This document shows positions 55,410 through 63,741 of a stretch of 64,000 nucleotides of DNA, in pieces. The stretch comes from CAZYYO01 sp964650965. Its GTDB lineage: Bacteria > Bacillota > Clostridia > Lachnospirales > Lachnospiraceae. The position numbers and the translations under genes were made by a program. Position 1 is the first letter of the stretch; each line of letters opens with the position of its first letter. The stretch spans positions 1 through 64,000 of the forward strand of contig CAZYYO010000005.1 of assembly GCA_964650965.1 (NCBI GenBank), read 5' to 3'. The notes beneath the pieces are model-generated. The model saw only the letters and a list, made by a program, of their open reading frames with translations. It searched no databases and was not told the origin of the DNA.

Positions 55410-56378
55410 ATGAGAACAAAACGAGCGGTGGCTTTCGGGGCAGTTTTTGTAGTGCTTCTATTATTATTGTCCAAAGCGTCCAACGAGATTTATAAATTCT
55501 ATGGAACAACACTGCCGGGAAAATATTTAAGTCTGGTAGAATTACAGAAGGAACCGGAGAATACCATAGATGCATTAACCATTGGAGATTCTTTAAGCTA
55601 CACCTCCATTTCCCCCATGACACTGTGGCAGGAGGAGGGAATTGCCGGCTATGTATGTGGACAGCCGGGACAGCAGCTGTCTGAAAGCTATTATAATTTA
55701 AAGCAGATACTGGAGAGACAAAGTCCCAAGGTGCTTATGATTGAGACAAATATGCTCTTTCGAAAGCCCAAGGGAATTAGTAAAATTCAGGCAATTTTTA
55801 ATGATATGGGGATGTATTATTTCTCCCTAATACGTTATCATAATATGTGGAAGAATATGGTGAATCGAAAAAGCCCTGACATGATGTATTTTAAGGGATA
55901 CTATATTCGAGATCAGGTGGCCGGCTATGATGGCGGAGCCTATATGAGAGAGACGGATAAACGTAAGGAATTGTCTCCATATACCTTAGAATATATGGAT
56001 AAAATCATAGAGCTATGCAGGGAAAAAAACATACAGATTCTGTTATATAGTGCTCCTTCCCCTAAGAATTACACATATCGAAAACATAATGCACTGACCG
56101 CATATGCTAAGGAGCAGGGCATTTCTTATCTGGACATGAACCTGTTATCACAGCAGATTCCCATTGACTGGGCAAGGGAAACGGTGGACCGGGGAGATCA
56201 CCTGAACATAGCAGGCACTAAGAAGGTGTCCGAATATATGGCTGGATATTTAAAGGAACAGTATGAACTGACAGATCATCGCCAGGAGGTGGAATATGCT
56301 TCCTGGAATAAGCTGCAGGAGAAATATGTCAGTATGATTCATGAGAAGGTTGGAGCAATTGAACATGTGGGAGGATGA
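55410..56378 (+). CDS. DltD-like/SGNH-fold extracytoplasmic protein
   Basis: 322 residues: an N-terminal membrane anchor (AVAFGAVFVVLLLLLSKAS) and an SGNH hydrolase-like domain with LTIGDSLSYTSISP (Ser) and DRGDHLNIAGTK (Asp/His). It fits the last step of D-alanylation-like pathways, transfer of the amino-acyl group to the wall polymer. AGGAGGAAATATAAGG precedes the ATG. The response regulator gene starts four bases after its stop. Confidence 0.88.
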   Translation: MRTKRAVAFGAVFVVLLLLLSKASNEIYKFYGTTLPGKYLSLVELQKEPENTIDALTIGDSLSYTSISPMTLWQEEGIAGYVCGQPGQQLSESYYNLKQILERQSPKVLMIETNMLFRKPKGISKIQAIFNDMGMYYFSLIRYHNMWKNMVNRKSPDMMYFKGYYIRDQVAGYDGGAYMRETDKRKELSPYTLEYMDKIIELCREKNIQILLYSAPSPKNYTYRKHNALTAYAKEQGISYLDMNLLSQQIPIDWARETVDRGDHLNIAGTKKVSEYMAGYLKEQYELTDHRQEVEYASWNKLQEKYVSMIHEKVGAIEHVGG

Positions 56379-56382
56379 GACA

Positions 56383-57093
56383 ATGAGTCTGGCAAATGTA
56401 TTAATCATTGAAGATGACAGGGATATCCGAGAAGGGGTAAGGATTCTTCTGGAGGGGGAGGATTATTCCGTAGAAGAGGCAGAAAATGGAGCCGTAGGAC
56501 TTCAGATGCTTCAGGAGGATACGGACCTGGTGATTCTTGATGTAATGATGCCGGGGATGAATGGATTAAAGACATGTGAGGAAATTCGAAAGATTTCCTT
56601 TGTTCCAGTGTTATTTCTTACTGCCAGGGCACAGGAGTCAGATAAGCTGATAGGACTTATGGCAGGAGGGGATGATTATCTTGCCAAGCCCTTTTCATAT
56701 TCTGAACTGTTAGGCAGGGTGAAGGCATTACTGCGCCGCTACCAGCTATATCAGGGAAAAGGTATTTGCTGCCAGAAGAATCGCAGTATTCAAAGGGCCG
56801 GTATTCAGATTAGCTTAGATTGTAACGAGGTATGCAGTAAAGGGGTTCCCATTGATTTATCTGAACTGGAATATCGGATTTTACTTCTTTTGATGCAAAA
56901 TCCCGGGAAGATATTCTCTGCCCAGAACATTTACGAAAGTGTATGGGATGAACCTTATTTCTATAACTGCAATGGAACTGTTATGGTGCATATCCGTAAG
57001 CTTCGGGTGAAGGTGGAGGAAGACCCACAGAATCCCAAGCACATTGTGACCGTATGGGGAAAGGGATACCGATTTGAAAGCTTTGAAGAATAG
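56383..57093 (+). CDS. OmpR/PhoB-type response regulator
   Basis: 236 residues from ATG 56383 behind GGGAGGATGAG. The receiver domain has acidic IIEDDRDIREG, phospho-Asp in LVILDVMMPGMNG and Lys in YLAKPFSYSELLGRV. The C-terminal winged helix has DLSELEYRILLLLMQNPG and VMVHIRKLRVKVEEDP and ends GKGYRFE. It is encoded with the dlt-like genes and probably regulates them through TTAAGAA repeats at 50599-50638. Confidence 0.94.
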   Translation: MSLANVLIIEDDRDIREGVRILLEGEDYSVEEAENGAVGLQMLQEDTDLVILDVMMPGMNGLKTCEEIRKISFVPVLFLTARAQESDKLIGLMAGGDDYLAKPFSYSELLGRVKALLRRYQLYQGKGICCQKNRSIQRAGIQISLDCNEVCSKGVPIDLSELEYRILLLLMQNPGKIFSAQNIYESVWDEPYFYNCNGTVMVHIRKLRVKVEEDPQNPKHIVTVWGKGYRFESFEE

Positions 57094-58390
57094 AAAAATA
57101 TCCATTTACCTGGAATTATCTGTTATTATGATTTTTGCATTTCTTGTGTCAGCATTATTGTATACTGGATTAAACAGGTACGGAGAACAGAGAATTGATG
57201 ATTATTTTTCCAGTACAGATTTCATTGATAAGAAAAATGCCAAGGTGGTAAACAATCTCCAGAAATATATTACAGAGCATGATTTAAGTAGTGGGGACAG
57301 TGAGGCTTTGGACAAGTGGATGAAGGATTCTGATGTGACCCTAATGGAGGTGTTTCTTGGAGATAATCTGATGTATAATTCTTCTAACTACAAGGAAGGA
57401 GAGTATTCGGTTCTTCGGGATTACTATAGCTGGGGTTCCACGGTGCAGGTTACCTTTGCAGATGGCAAGGCCGATGTGTACATCCAGGGCTTTCGTACCT
57501 ATCGATATTATGAGGGAGCTCTTATTGCGGAGCTGGTACTAAGCTCCATTGTCTTTCTTACCATTGTAATTTTCGGAATTCATCAAAGAATGAAGTATAT
57601 AAAGTTGCTTAGCAGAGAAATACGTGCGGTAGAGGTGGGAGAGCTGGAGCATCCCTTTACCATAAGAGGAAGGGATGAATTGACAGAGCTTGCAGGAGGA
57701 CTGGAGGAGATGAGAAAGTCCTTCCATGACCAGTTAAGGCAGGAGGCATATTTAACCCAGACCCATCAGCAGCTGGTAACAGAAATGTCTCATGATATCC
57801 GTACACCCCTTACCTCCCTTCTAATCTATACGGAAATTCTAGAGAAGCATAAATATAAGGATGAGCAGCAAAGAGATGAATATTTAAGTATTATTGATAA
57901 AAAAGCGAAACAGATTAAGACCATATCGGATAATCTCTTTGAGTATGCCATGGTAACCAGCAAGACCCAGGTGGAGCTAGAACCACCTCAGCCATTTAAA
58001 AATGTGTTCTATGATGCATTGTCTGAGATGGGAACTTTCCTGGAAATGAATGGATATACCGTAGAATGGAAGTTGGAATGGGAAGAGGATTGCAGAATTT
58101 GCATCCATACGGATTATATTCTGCGGATTTTAGATAATCTTACCTCTAATATTGTAAAATATGCCAGTAAGGATGTACCGGTGAAGATCTATACAGAAAA
58201 ATCCCGTTACTACGCAGGTCTGGCTTTTGAAAATAAGAAGCTTTCCCATACAGAGAAGGCTGACAGCTCTAAAATAGGTCTTATGAGTGTCAGCAATATG
58301 ATGGAAAGCATGCATGCCCAAAGCCGTGTGGAAGACATGTCAGACACCTATCTGGTGCGGCTGCTTTTCGAGAAATATCAGGAAGCTTAA
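57074..58390 (+). CDS. Sensor histidine kinase of the dlt-like operon
   Basis: 438 residues. Start TTG 57074 lies inside the regulator gene (20-base overlap), implying coupling. Two helices (IYLELSVIMIFAFLVSALLY; LVLSSIVFLTIVIFGI) frame a ~120-residue extracellular sensor, followed by HAMP and HisKA with phospho-His in VTEMSHDIRTPLTS. The ATPase domain has the N-box NLTSNIVKYAS, but the usual DxGxG is hard to see, as in some Clostridial kinases. It could sense wall stress or cationic peptides, by analogy with kinases that control dlt genes. Confidence 0.9.
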   Translation: MKALKNRKISIYLELSVIMIFAFLVSALLYTGLNRYGEQRIDDYFSSTDFIDKKNAKVVNNLQKYITEHDLSSGDSEALDKWMKDSDVTLMEVFLGDNLMYNSSNYKEGEYSVLRDYYSWGSTVQVTFADGKADVYIQGFRTYRYYEGALIAELVLSSIVFLTIVIFGIHQRMKYIKLLSREIRAVEVGELEHPFTIRGRDELTELAGGLEEMRKSFHDQLRQEAYLTQTHQQLVTEMSHDIRTPLTSLLIYTEILEKHKYKDEQQRDEYLSIIDKKAKQIKTISDNLFEYAMVTSKTQVELEPPQPFKNVFYDALSEMGTFLEMNGYTVEWKLEWEEDCRICIHTDYILRILDNLTSNIVKYASKDVPVKIYTEKSRYYAGLAFENKKLSHTEKADSSKIGLMSVSNMMESMHAQSRVEDMSDTYLVRLLFEKYQEA

Positions 58391-59082
58391 GCTGTATGAT
58401 TTACCGCATCTAAGAAAGCTGTAAATATTTTCTGCTGCTTGGCATCCCGTGGACTCATGTGCTCCGGATGCCATTGTACGCCAATACAGAAGGGATGGTC
58501 AGTCAACTGAATCCCCTCCACAAAGCCATCCGGACTGGTGGCGGTAACCAGTAGGTTGTCACCTACCTGATTCACTGCCTGATGATGGATGCTGTTTACT
58601 AAGAGCTGTTCTGTTTGTACAATATTATAAAGTATGGAATCTCTGGTGATGGTTACCGGATGAACGCCATGCTTACGACCTAGAAAGTCAGAATGCTTAC
58701 AGCGTTGCTGCTCTTTAATGTCCTGATATAAGGTGCCGCCCAGCCCAATATTTAACAGTTGCATTCCGCGACACACAGCAAGAATTGGCTTACCAGTGGC
58801 AAGAAATGCTTTCAAAATTGCCGGTTCACATCCATCTCGCAGAGGATTGGTCTTGCCGCAGGCATCTGACATGGTCTGATGGTATAATGTGGGGTCGATA
58901 TCCGGACCGCCAGGCATTAGAAGACCATCACATTCTAAGGTTTGCTTCACGGCCTTGGCAGGGTCTTCTAATGGAATCCACTTCACCCTTCCGCCAGCCA
59001 ACTCCACATTCTTTTGAAATTTTCCACTCATATATTTACGAAATAAATCGGTTCCCATTTCCGGGATTGCAATCACAGCCAT
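58387..59082 (-). CDS. Gamma-glutamyl-gamma-aminobutyrate hydrolase-like peptidase C26
   Basis: About 231 residues from ATG 59082, preceded by AGAAGGAGA; longer starts lack a site. It is a class I glutamine-amidotransferase fold with MPGGPDIDPTLYHQ, nucleophile Cys in ILAVCRGMQLLN and the His/Glu pair in QWHPEHMSP. The family (PuuD-like) cuts gamma-glutamyl bonds, for example gamma-Glu-GABA. It ends convergently with the kinase gene, overlapping by four bases. If the neighbouring operon handles gamma-glutamyl or GABA groups, a link is possible but unproven. Confidence 0.9.
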   Translation of the reverse strand: MAVIAIPEMGTDLFRKYMSGKFQKNVELAGGRVKWIPLEDPAKAVKQTLECDGLLMPGGPDIDPTLYHQTMSDACGKTNPLRDGCEPAILKAFLATGKPILAVCRGMQLLNIGLGGTLYQDIKEQQRCKHSDFLGRKHGVHPVTITRDSILYNIVQTEQLLVNSIHHQAVNQVGDNLLVTATSPDGFVEGIQLTDHPFCIGVQWHPEHMSPRDAKQQKIFTAFLDAVNHTA

Positions 59083-59126
59083 ATTTTCTCCTTCTAAATC
59101 CATATGAAATACTGTAGCAAAAAGGT

Positions 59127-59155
59127 TTGACAGTGTCAAATGCCAATGCTATCAT
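59127..59155 (+). promoter_or_regulatory. Strong promoter with a palindromic -35, MalY-like operon
   Basis: TTGACA (59127-59132) and TATCAT (59150-59155) are 17 bases apart. The -35 lies in a perfect palindrome TTTGACA-G-TGTCAAA (59126-59140), a probable repressor site. Confidence 0.7.
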
Positions 59156-59190
59156 GAGAGGGAACAGGAAGCACATAAGAACTAATTTTG

Positions 59191-59220
59191 AGACAATGGT
59201 GTCGCACCTTGTCTTTTTTT
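59191..59220 (+). terminator. Leader terminator/attenuator before the MalY-like gene
   Basis: AGACAATGGTG pairs with CACCTTGTCT (two internal mismatches), followed by seven T residues, about 30 bases after the expected transcript start and just before the ribosome site. It would stop many transcripts unless antagonised. Confidence 0.6.
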
Positions 59221-59329
59221 ACTATATAGGAGGAAGTGCAGTATGAAATACGACTTTAGCAGTATCCCAGATCGCTCCAAGGATGGTTCCAGTAAGTGGG
59301 ACTAGGCAAGAAATTCATCTGTCCAGCAG

Positions 59330-61039
59330 GTGCCATTATCTGTGGCAGATATGGAATTTGAAACGGCTCCGGAGATTAAGGAAGCCTTAAAGAAGCTGGT
59401 GGATGAAACAGTACTAGGGTATACCCATCCAACCCCAGGGTATTATCAGGCATTAACAGACTGGATGAAACGCCGACATGATTTCCCTATAAAGCAGGAA
59501 TGGGTAGTGAATACGCCAGGTGTGGTATATGCTTTGGGCATGTTGATAGATGCATCCACGAAGCCGGCAGATAATGTGATTGTACTGACTCCGGTGTATT
59601 ATCCCTTTGATATGGCGGTGATAGCCAAAGGCAGACATATTGTATATAGTCCCTTGGTTATCCGTAACGGCCGGTATGAAATTGACTACGAGGATTTAGA
59701 GAAGAAGGCAAAATCTGAGAAGACCAAGGCATTGCTGTTTTGCAATCCTCACAATCCCGTGGGAAGAGTATGGGAGCCCCAGGAGCTGGCACAGGTAGGA
59801 GAAATCTGCTGTAAGAATAATGTATTTATTATTGATGATGAGATTCATCACGACCTGATTATGCCAGGATATCACCATACGGTAATGGCTAATATCAGTG
59901 ATGAAATTCATGAAAATATTGCAGTATGTACTGCACCTAGCAAAACCTTTAACCTGGCAGGCGTGCAGTGCTCTAATATTATTATTCCCAATGAAAGTGT
60001 GCGGGCAAGAGCGAAAGCCTATAATATGATGCAGATGCAGTCGGGCATGAATATTTTCGCCCATAGAGCCTGCGAAGCCGCCTACAGCCAGGGAGAACCC
60101 TGGTTAGAGGAGCTGTTAACAGTAATTGCTGATAACGCCAGGTATGTAGAGGAATATATGGCACAGCATTGGCCGCAGATTAAGGTATATCCATTGGAGG
60201 GCACCTACCTGCAATGGCTGGATATGCGAGGACTTGAGATGAATCATCGAGAGCTGAAGCAGATGTTGGAGGAAGCCGGAATTTATCTGGACAACGGGGA
60301 AATATTCGGACATCAGGGACGGGGCTTTGAACGGATAAATCTGGCTTGTGCCCGCAGTACATTGGAAGTAACTATGGATAGGTTTACGGCAGCAGTTGAG
60401 AAGGTGCAGCAGGAGCAAAAGGAACATGGCAAGCCTTATCACAAGAACTTAGCTTGCGGCGATATATTAGAACATTTTCAATATGATTCCTGTCATGGGA
60501 CAGGCATAGACTTAAAGCAGAATATTACAAGACCTACTCTAATAGTATTCTCCAGATTCTACGACTGTCCGGTGACGCAGCTCACATTGAAGATGATGAA
60601 GGGAATGCAGCCTCTGCTTTCTTCCCTTGGCTATGATATGAAATTTGTTATGCAAACCAAGGTGGAGCAGCTGGCACCACACCAGAAGGACTATCCCTTT
60701 GAACTGATTGGAGACCCTTATGGCAGGCTGTATGATAATTACAATATCTTCGAAGCAGATACCATGGTACAGATGCTGGCAGGGGATAAATTATTTGAGA
60801 CCTATCTTGGTAAAAATGTAGGAAAGATTCTGTATTCGCCCCTGGTGGATATGATTGGCGGAGCATTGGATGCAAAACCACAGGAAGAGGAAAAGGAAGT
60901 CCAGCCAAGAGGAAACCAGATGTCAGCCTTTGTTCTGGTGTATCCTAATATGAAGGTTCGAAATGCTTATTATTCCAAAACCATTGGAGATATTCCTAAC
61001 ATTATGATGTTTCTTAAGGGGAAGAATCGTCGTAAATAA
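59330..61039 (+). CDS. MalY/PatB-type PLP lyase fused to a peroxiredoxin-like domain; N-terminus behind an amber codon
   Basis: 569 residues from GTG 59330. Residues 1-~365 are a class I/II aminotransferase-fold cysteine-S-conjugate beta-lyase (LSVADMEF, NPHNPVGRVW, DDEIHHDL, PLP Lys in APSKTFNLAG, FERINLACARS). Residues ~395-569 look like an AhpC/PRX-like2 domain (TLIVFSRFYDCPVTQLTLK, KDYPFELIGDPYGRLYDNYN). The natural start appears to be ATG 59243 behind AGGAGG, giving MKYDFSSIPDRSKDG, but codon 21 is TAG (59303). Removal of ~29 residues may disable the enzyme. The permease gene follows. Confidence 0.85.
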   Translation: MPLSVADMEFETAPEIKEALKKLVDETVLGYTHPTPGYYQALTDWMKRRHDFPIKQEWVVNTPGVVYALGMLIDASTKPADNVIVLTPVYYPFDMAVIAKGRHIVYSPLVIRNGRYEIDYEDLEKKAKSEKTKALLFCNPHNPVGRVWEPQELAQVGEICCKNNVFIIDDEIHHDLIMPGYHHTVMANISDEIHENIAVCTAPSKTFNLAGVQCSNIIIPNESVRARAKAYNMMQMQSGMNIFAHRACEAAYSQGEPWLEELLTVIADNARYVEEYMAQHWPQIKVYPLEGTYLQWLDMRGLEMNHRELKQMLEEAGIYLDNGEIFGHQGRGFERINLACARSTLEVTMDRFTAAVEKVQQEQKEHGKPYHKNLACGDILEHFQYDSCHGTGIDLKQNITRPTLIVFSRFYDCPVTQLTLKMMKGMQPLLSSLGYDMKFVMQTKVEQLAPHQKDYPFELIGDPYGRLYDNYNIFEADTMVQMLAGDKLFETYLGKNVGKILYSPLVDMIGGALDAKPQEEEKEVQPRGNQMSAFVLVYPNMKVRNAYYSKTIGDIPNIMMFLKGKNRRK

Positions 61040-61073
61040 AAGAAAATAAAAATATACATAACGGGAGGAACGT

Positions 61074-62462
61074 ATGACACAAACAACACAAGACAAACAA
61101 AAAAAGCTGGGAGTTGCAGAGCTGATGTGCTATGGCATAGGCAACTGTATTGGCTCCGGCATCTTCGTATCTATGGGAAGCGGCATTGGATTTACCGGAA
61201 GGTCTATTCCTATTGCACTGGTGGTTGCCAGTATTGTAGTATTTTTTGCATATGCATATAAGACCTTAATTTCTGGAATGTTCGCCCTTCCAGGAGGAAA
61301 TTACAGTCAGGCAGCATTACTGCAGCCGCCGATTTTAGTAGGAGTATCTGCACTATCCAATATTTTCTCCAGCTTGTCCTTTGCTATGTATGGTATTGCT
61401 GTAGTGGAATATGCAGCCACCGTATTTCCGGGGCTGTTACCGTATAAGACGGTGATTGCTATTGGAATTATTACCCTGTTCTTTTTGACCACCCTGTTGG
61501 GAGGTAAATTTATGGGAAGATTCAATATGATTATGGTAGTAGTCTTGATGATTGCCCTTCTGGTGTATATTATTGTAGGCCTGCCTCAGGTTGATGTGGC
61601 AGCTATTTCTCCAGGAAATGAAGGCTACTTCTCTGGAGGTGTGGTTGGTTTCTTCATGGCTGTGGCGATGATGAGCTTTGCCTGTCAGGGTGCAACCATG
61701 CCAATTGCTATGACTGCAGATGCAAGAGAACCGAAGAGAACGCTTCCCAAAGCAATTATTCTGGCATCTCTGGTGGTTATGGTAGTATATGTAATTATTG
61801 GTATTGTAAGCTCAGGAGTACTTCCAGTGGAAGAGGTTGCTAATCGCAACCTGGGGGTTGTAGCTAAGGAAATCTTCCCTTATGGCGTCTTTGTGATATT
61901 TATTATTGGTGGAGCCTGCTTCGCCATTGCCACCTCCTTATATGGAACCATTGCAGGGGTACAGCACCCTATGCTGGTTACTATCGAAGATGGCTGGCTG
62001 CCAGCATTTCTTGGTAAGAAAACCAAGAAGGGCTACCCATGGGTTATGATGCTGACCTTATACCTGATTGCCATTATTCCAATCTTTGTGGATATGGGAT
62101 TGCAGACATTGATTTCCCTGATTATGATTCCGGTTATGATTCTTAATCTGATTAATAATGTGTTGATGTTCTCTTTTGTGAAGAAGTATTCCAGAGCCTG
62201 GGAGAAGAGCTTCTTCCATATGCCCAAGTGGGCGTTTAACCTTACCATTATATTTGCCATCCTTTGTGATGCATTAATCAGTATTGCTTTATTTACCACC
62301 TTAAAGAAGGGTGACCAATATATCATTCTTGCAATGATTGTTGGATTGTTTGGCTATAGCTTCTATCGTCTCAAGGCAGGCAAGGTCAATCTGCATGATA
62401 TTGAGCGTGCCAGACGAGAGGCAGAGGAGGAAGCCGCCAGAAGTCTGGAAGAGTCCTTGTAA
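61074..62462 (+). CDS. APC-superfamily amino acid permease
   Basis: 462 residues with twelve helices. The first helix carries GIGNCIGSGIFVSMGSGIG, the substrate/sodium loop of the family; FALPGGNYSQAAL and FACQGATMPIAMTADAREPK are further marks. The C-terminal 35 residues are a charged cytoplasmic helix. GGGAGG precedes the ATG. It is 34 bases after the MalY-like lyase gene and probably imports the amino acid, such as a sulfur amino acid, that the lyase degrades. Confidence 0.9.
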   Translation: MTQTTQDKQKKLGVAELMCYGIGNCIGSGIFVSMGSGIGFTGRSIPIALVVASIVVFFAYAYKTLISGMFALPGGNYSQAALLQPPILVGVSALSNIFSSLSFAMYGIAVVEYAATVFPGLLPYKTVIAIGIITLFFLTTLLGGKFMGRFNMIMVVVLMIALLVYIIVGLPQVDVAAISPGNEGYFSGGVVGFFMAVAMMSFACQGATMPIAMTADAREPKRTLPKAIILASLVVMVVYVIIGIVSSGVLPVEEVANRNLGVVAKEIFPYGVFVIFIIGGACFAIATSLYGTIAGVQHPMLVTIEDGWLPAFLGKKTKKGYPWVMMLTLYLIAIIPIFVDMGLQTLISLIMIPVMILNLINNVLMFSFVKKYSRAWEKSFFHMPKWAFNLTIIFAILCDALISIALFTTLKKGDQYIILAMIVGLFGYSFYRLKAGKVNLHDIERARREAEEEAARSLEESL

Positions 62463-62465
62463 TAA

Positions 62466-62500
62466 AAAGCCGGTAGAGAAAAATCTGCCGGCTTTCTCTA
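62466..62500 (+). terminator. Terminator after the permease gene
   Basis: AAAGCCGGTAGA pairs with TCTGCCGGCTTT (one G-T type pair) around a short A-rich loop and is followed by TCTCT; the T-run is imperfect. Confidence 0.7.
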
Positions 62501-62605
62501 TGCAAATCTTTTGGAAGTGTTATAATATAAAATATGTAATTTATTAGGGGGAAAGGCATAACTGCCTTACCATAGCTTGAACAATGACAGGAGGGTTTTA
62601 CAAGT

Positions 62606-63652
62606 ATGAAAGCAAACACCATTGTATTACACGAAGACAGAAATGTGACACTGACTACCTATTTACAGGAGGTAGGAGGAGAATTCCGTAATGTTAGTAA
62701 GAGACCGGCCATTCTGATACTGCCAGGGGGCGGTTATCAGTTTTGCTCTGACAGAGAGGCAGATCCCATTGCCATGCCATATCTAAAGGCAGGCTACCAG
62801 GTATTTATCCTTCGTTATTCCGTAGGGGCAGATGCTACATGGCCAACCCCATTAGAGGATTATGAGGAAGCAATGACGATGATTCGTTCCAACGCAGAGC
62901 AGTGGCATGTGTATGAGGATAAGATAGCTGTGATTGGCTTCTCTGCAGGTGGACACTTAGCAGGAGCAGCTGCTGCTATGTCCAAGAATCGCCCCAATGC
63001 AGCAATCCTAGGATATGCAGTAGTAAGTGCAGATGTGAAAGGCTGCTCAAAAACAGCACCGGATGTGATTCCTTATGTGGATAAGGATACCTGTCCCTGC
63101 TTTATCTTCGCTACCAGAACCGATAGTGTGGTTCCTATTATGAATTCCGTTAAGATGATGGAAGCTCTTACCAATGCAGATGTATCTTATGAAAGCCATA
63201 TCTATGCCTATGGTCCTCATGGCTTTGCAACTGGAGACCACAGTGTGCAGCATATGGATACGGTAATCTGTGAACGGGTACCTAACTGGGTAGGTGACAG
63301 CATTGGCTGGCTGAGAGATATGTTTGGAGATTTTGGTGACGGATGCATGACCACACCTGTGTGCAAACCTCACGTATCTGGCGATACCGATGCATTCTTA
63401 TCTATCGACTGTACCATGGGAAGAATTATGGGCAATCCCCAGGCAGCTCCTATTGTAGGACAGATGATGGGGCAGATGCAGTCTATGATGGGACAGGATA
63501 CAGATGATAAGTCCAGACAGATGGCCGAGAATTCCGACATGGCAGCCATGGTACAGAATATGAAGCTAAGAGATATTCTAGGCTTTGCCAATGTAGGTCA
63601 GGACGTATTAGACGGGCTGGATGAACAGTTAAGTAAGATTCCAAATATTTAA
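62606..63652 (+). CDS. Alpha/beta hydrolase with C-terminal helical domain
   Basis: 348 residues. The hydrolase part (1-~250) has ILPGGGYQFC, nucleophile Ser in IGFSAGGHLAG, Asp in TRTDSVVP and His in GPHGFATGDH: a BD-FAE/carbohydrate-esterase-like enzyme without a signal peptide. The last ~90 residues form a Met/Gln-rich helical domain (MGRIMGNPQAAPIVGQM, LRDILGFANVGQDVLDGLD) resembling the small protein at 118-327. A TGTTATAAT extended -10 lies at 62518-62526 and AGGAGGG precedes the ATG. It is probably involved in de-esterifying imported sugars. Confidence 0.88.
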   Translation: MKANTIVLHEDRNVTLTTYLQEVGGEFRNVSKRPAILILPGGGYQFCSDREADPIAMPYLKAGYQVFILRYSVGADATWPTPLEDYEEAMTMIRSNAEQWHVYEDKIAVIGFSAGGHLAGAAAAMSKNRPNAAILGYAVVSADVKGCSKTAPDVIPYVDKDTCPCFIFATRTDSVVPIMNSVKMMEALTNADVSYESHIYAYGPHGFATGDHSVQHMDTVICERVPNWVGDSIGWLRDMFGDFGDGCMTTPVCKPHVSGDTDAFLSIDCTMGRIMGNPQAAPIVGQMMGQMQSMMGQDTDDKSRQMAENSDMAAMVQNMKLRDILGFANVGQDVLDGLDEQLSKIPNI

Positions 63653-63686
63653 GTTGATTGCATTCCTAAATAAGTCAATGATAAGG

Positions 63687-63725
63687 CAAGCTATCCCGAT
63701 GGATTGGGATAGCTTGTTTGCTTTT
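63687..63725 (+). terminator. Terminator after the hydrolase gene
   Basis: CAAGCTATCCC and GGGATAGCTTG form a perfect eleven-pair stem with an eight-base loop, followed by TTTGCTTTT. Confidence 0.88.
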
Positions 63726-63741
63726 GGATAGCACACAAGCC

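Noticed and set aside
22509..59305. TAG recoding (pyrrolysine or suppressor) to explain in-frame ambers
   Set aside because: TAG ends many intact genes here, the third interruption is TAA, and no pyl genes are in the window. Simple mutation is the better explanation.
62553..62568. AAGGCA/TGCCTT short hairpin before the last hydrolase gene
   Set aside because: The six-base arms are too short to support a regulatory call.
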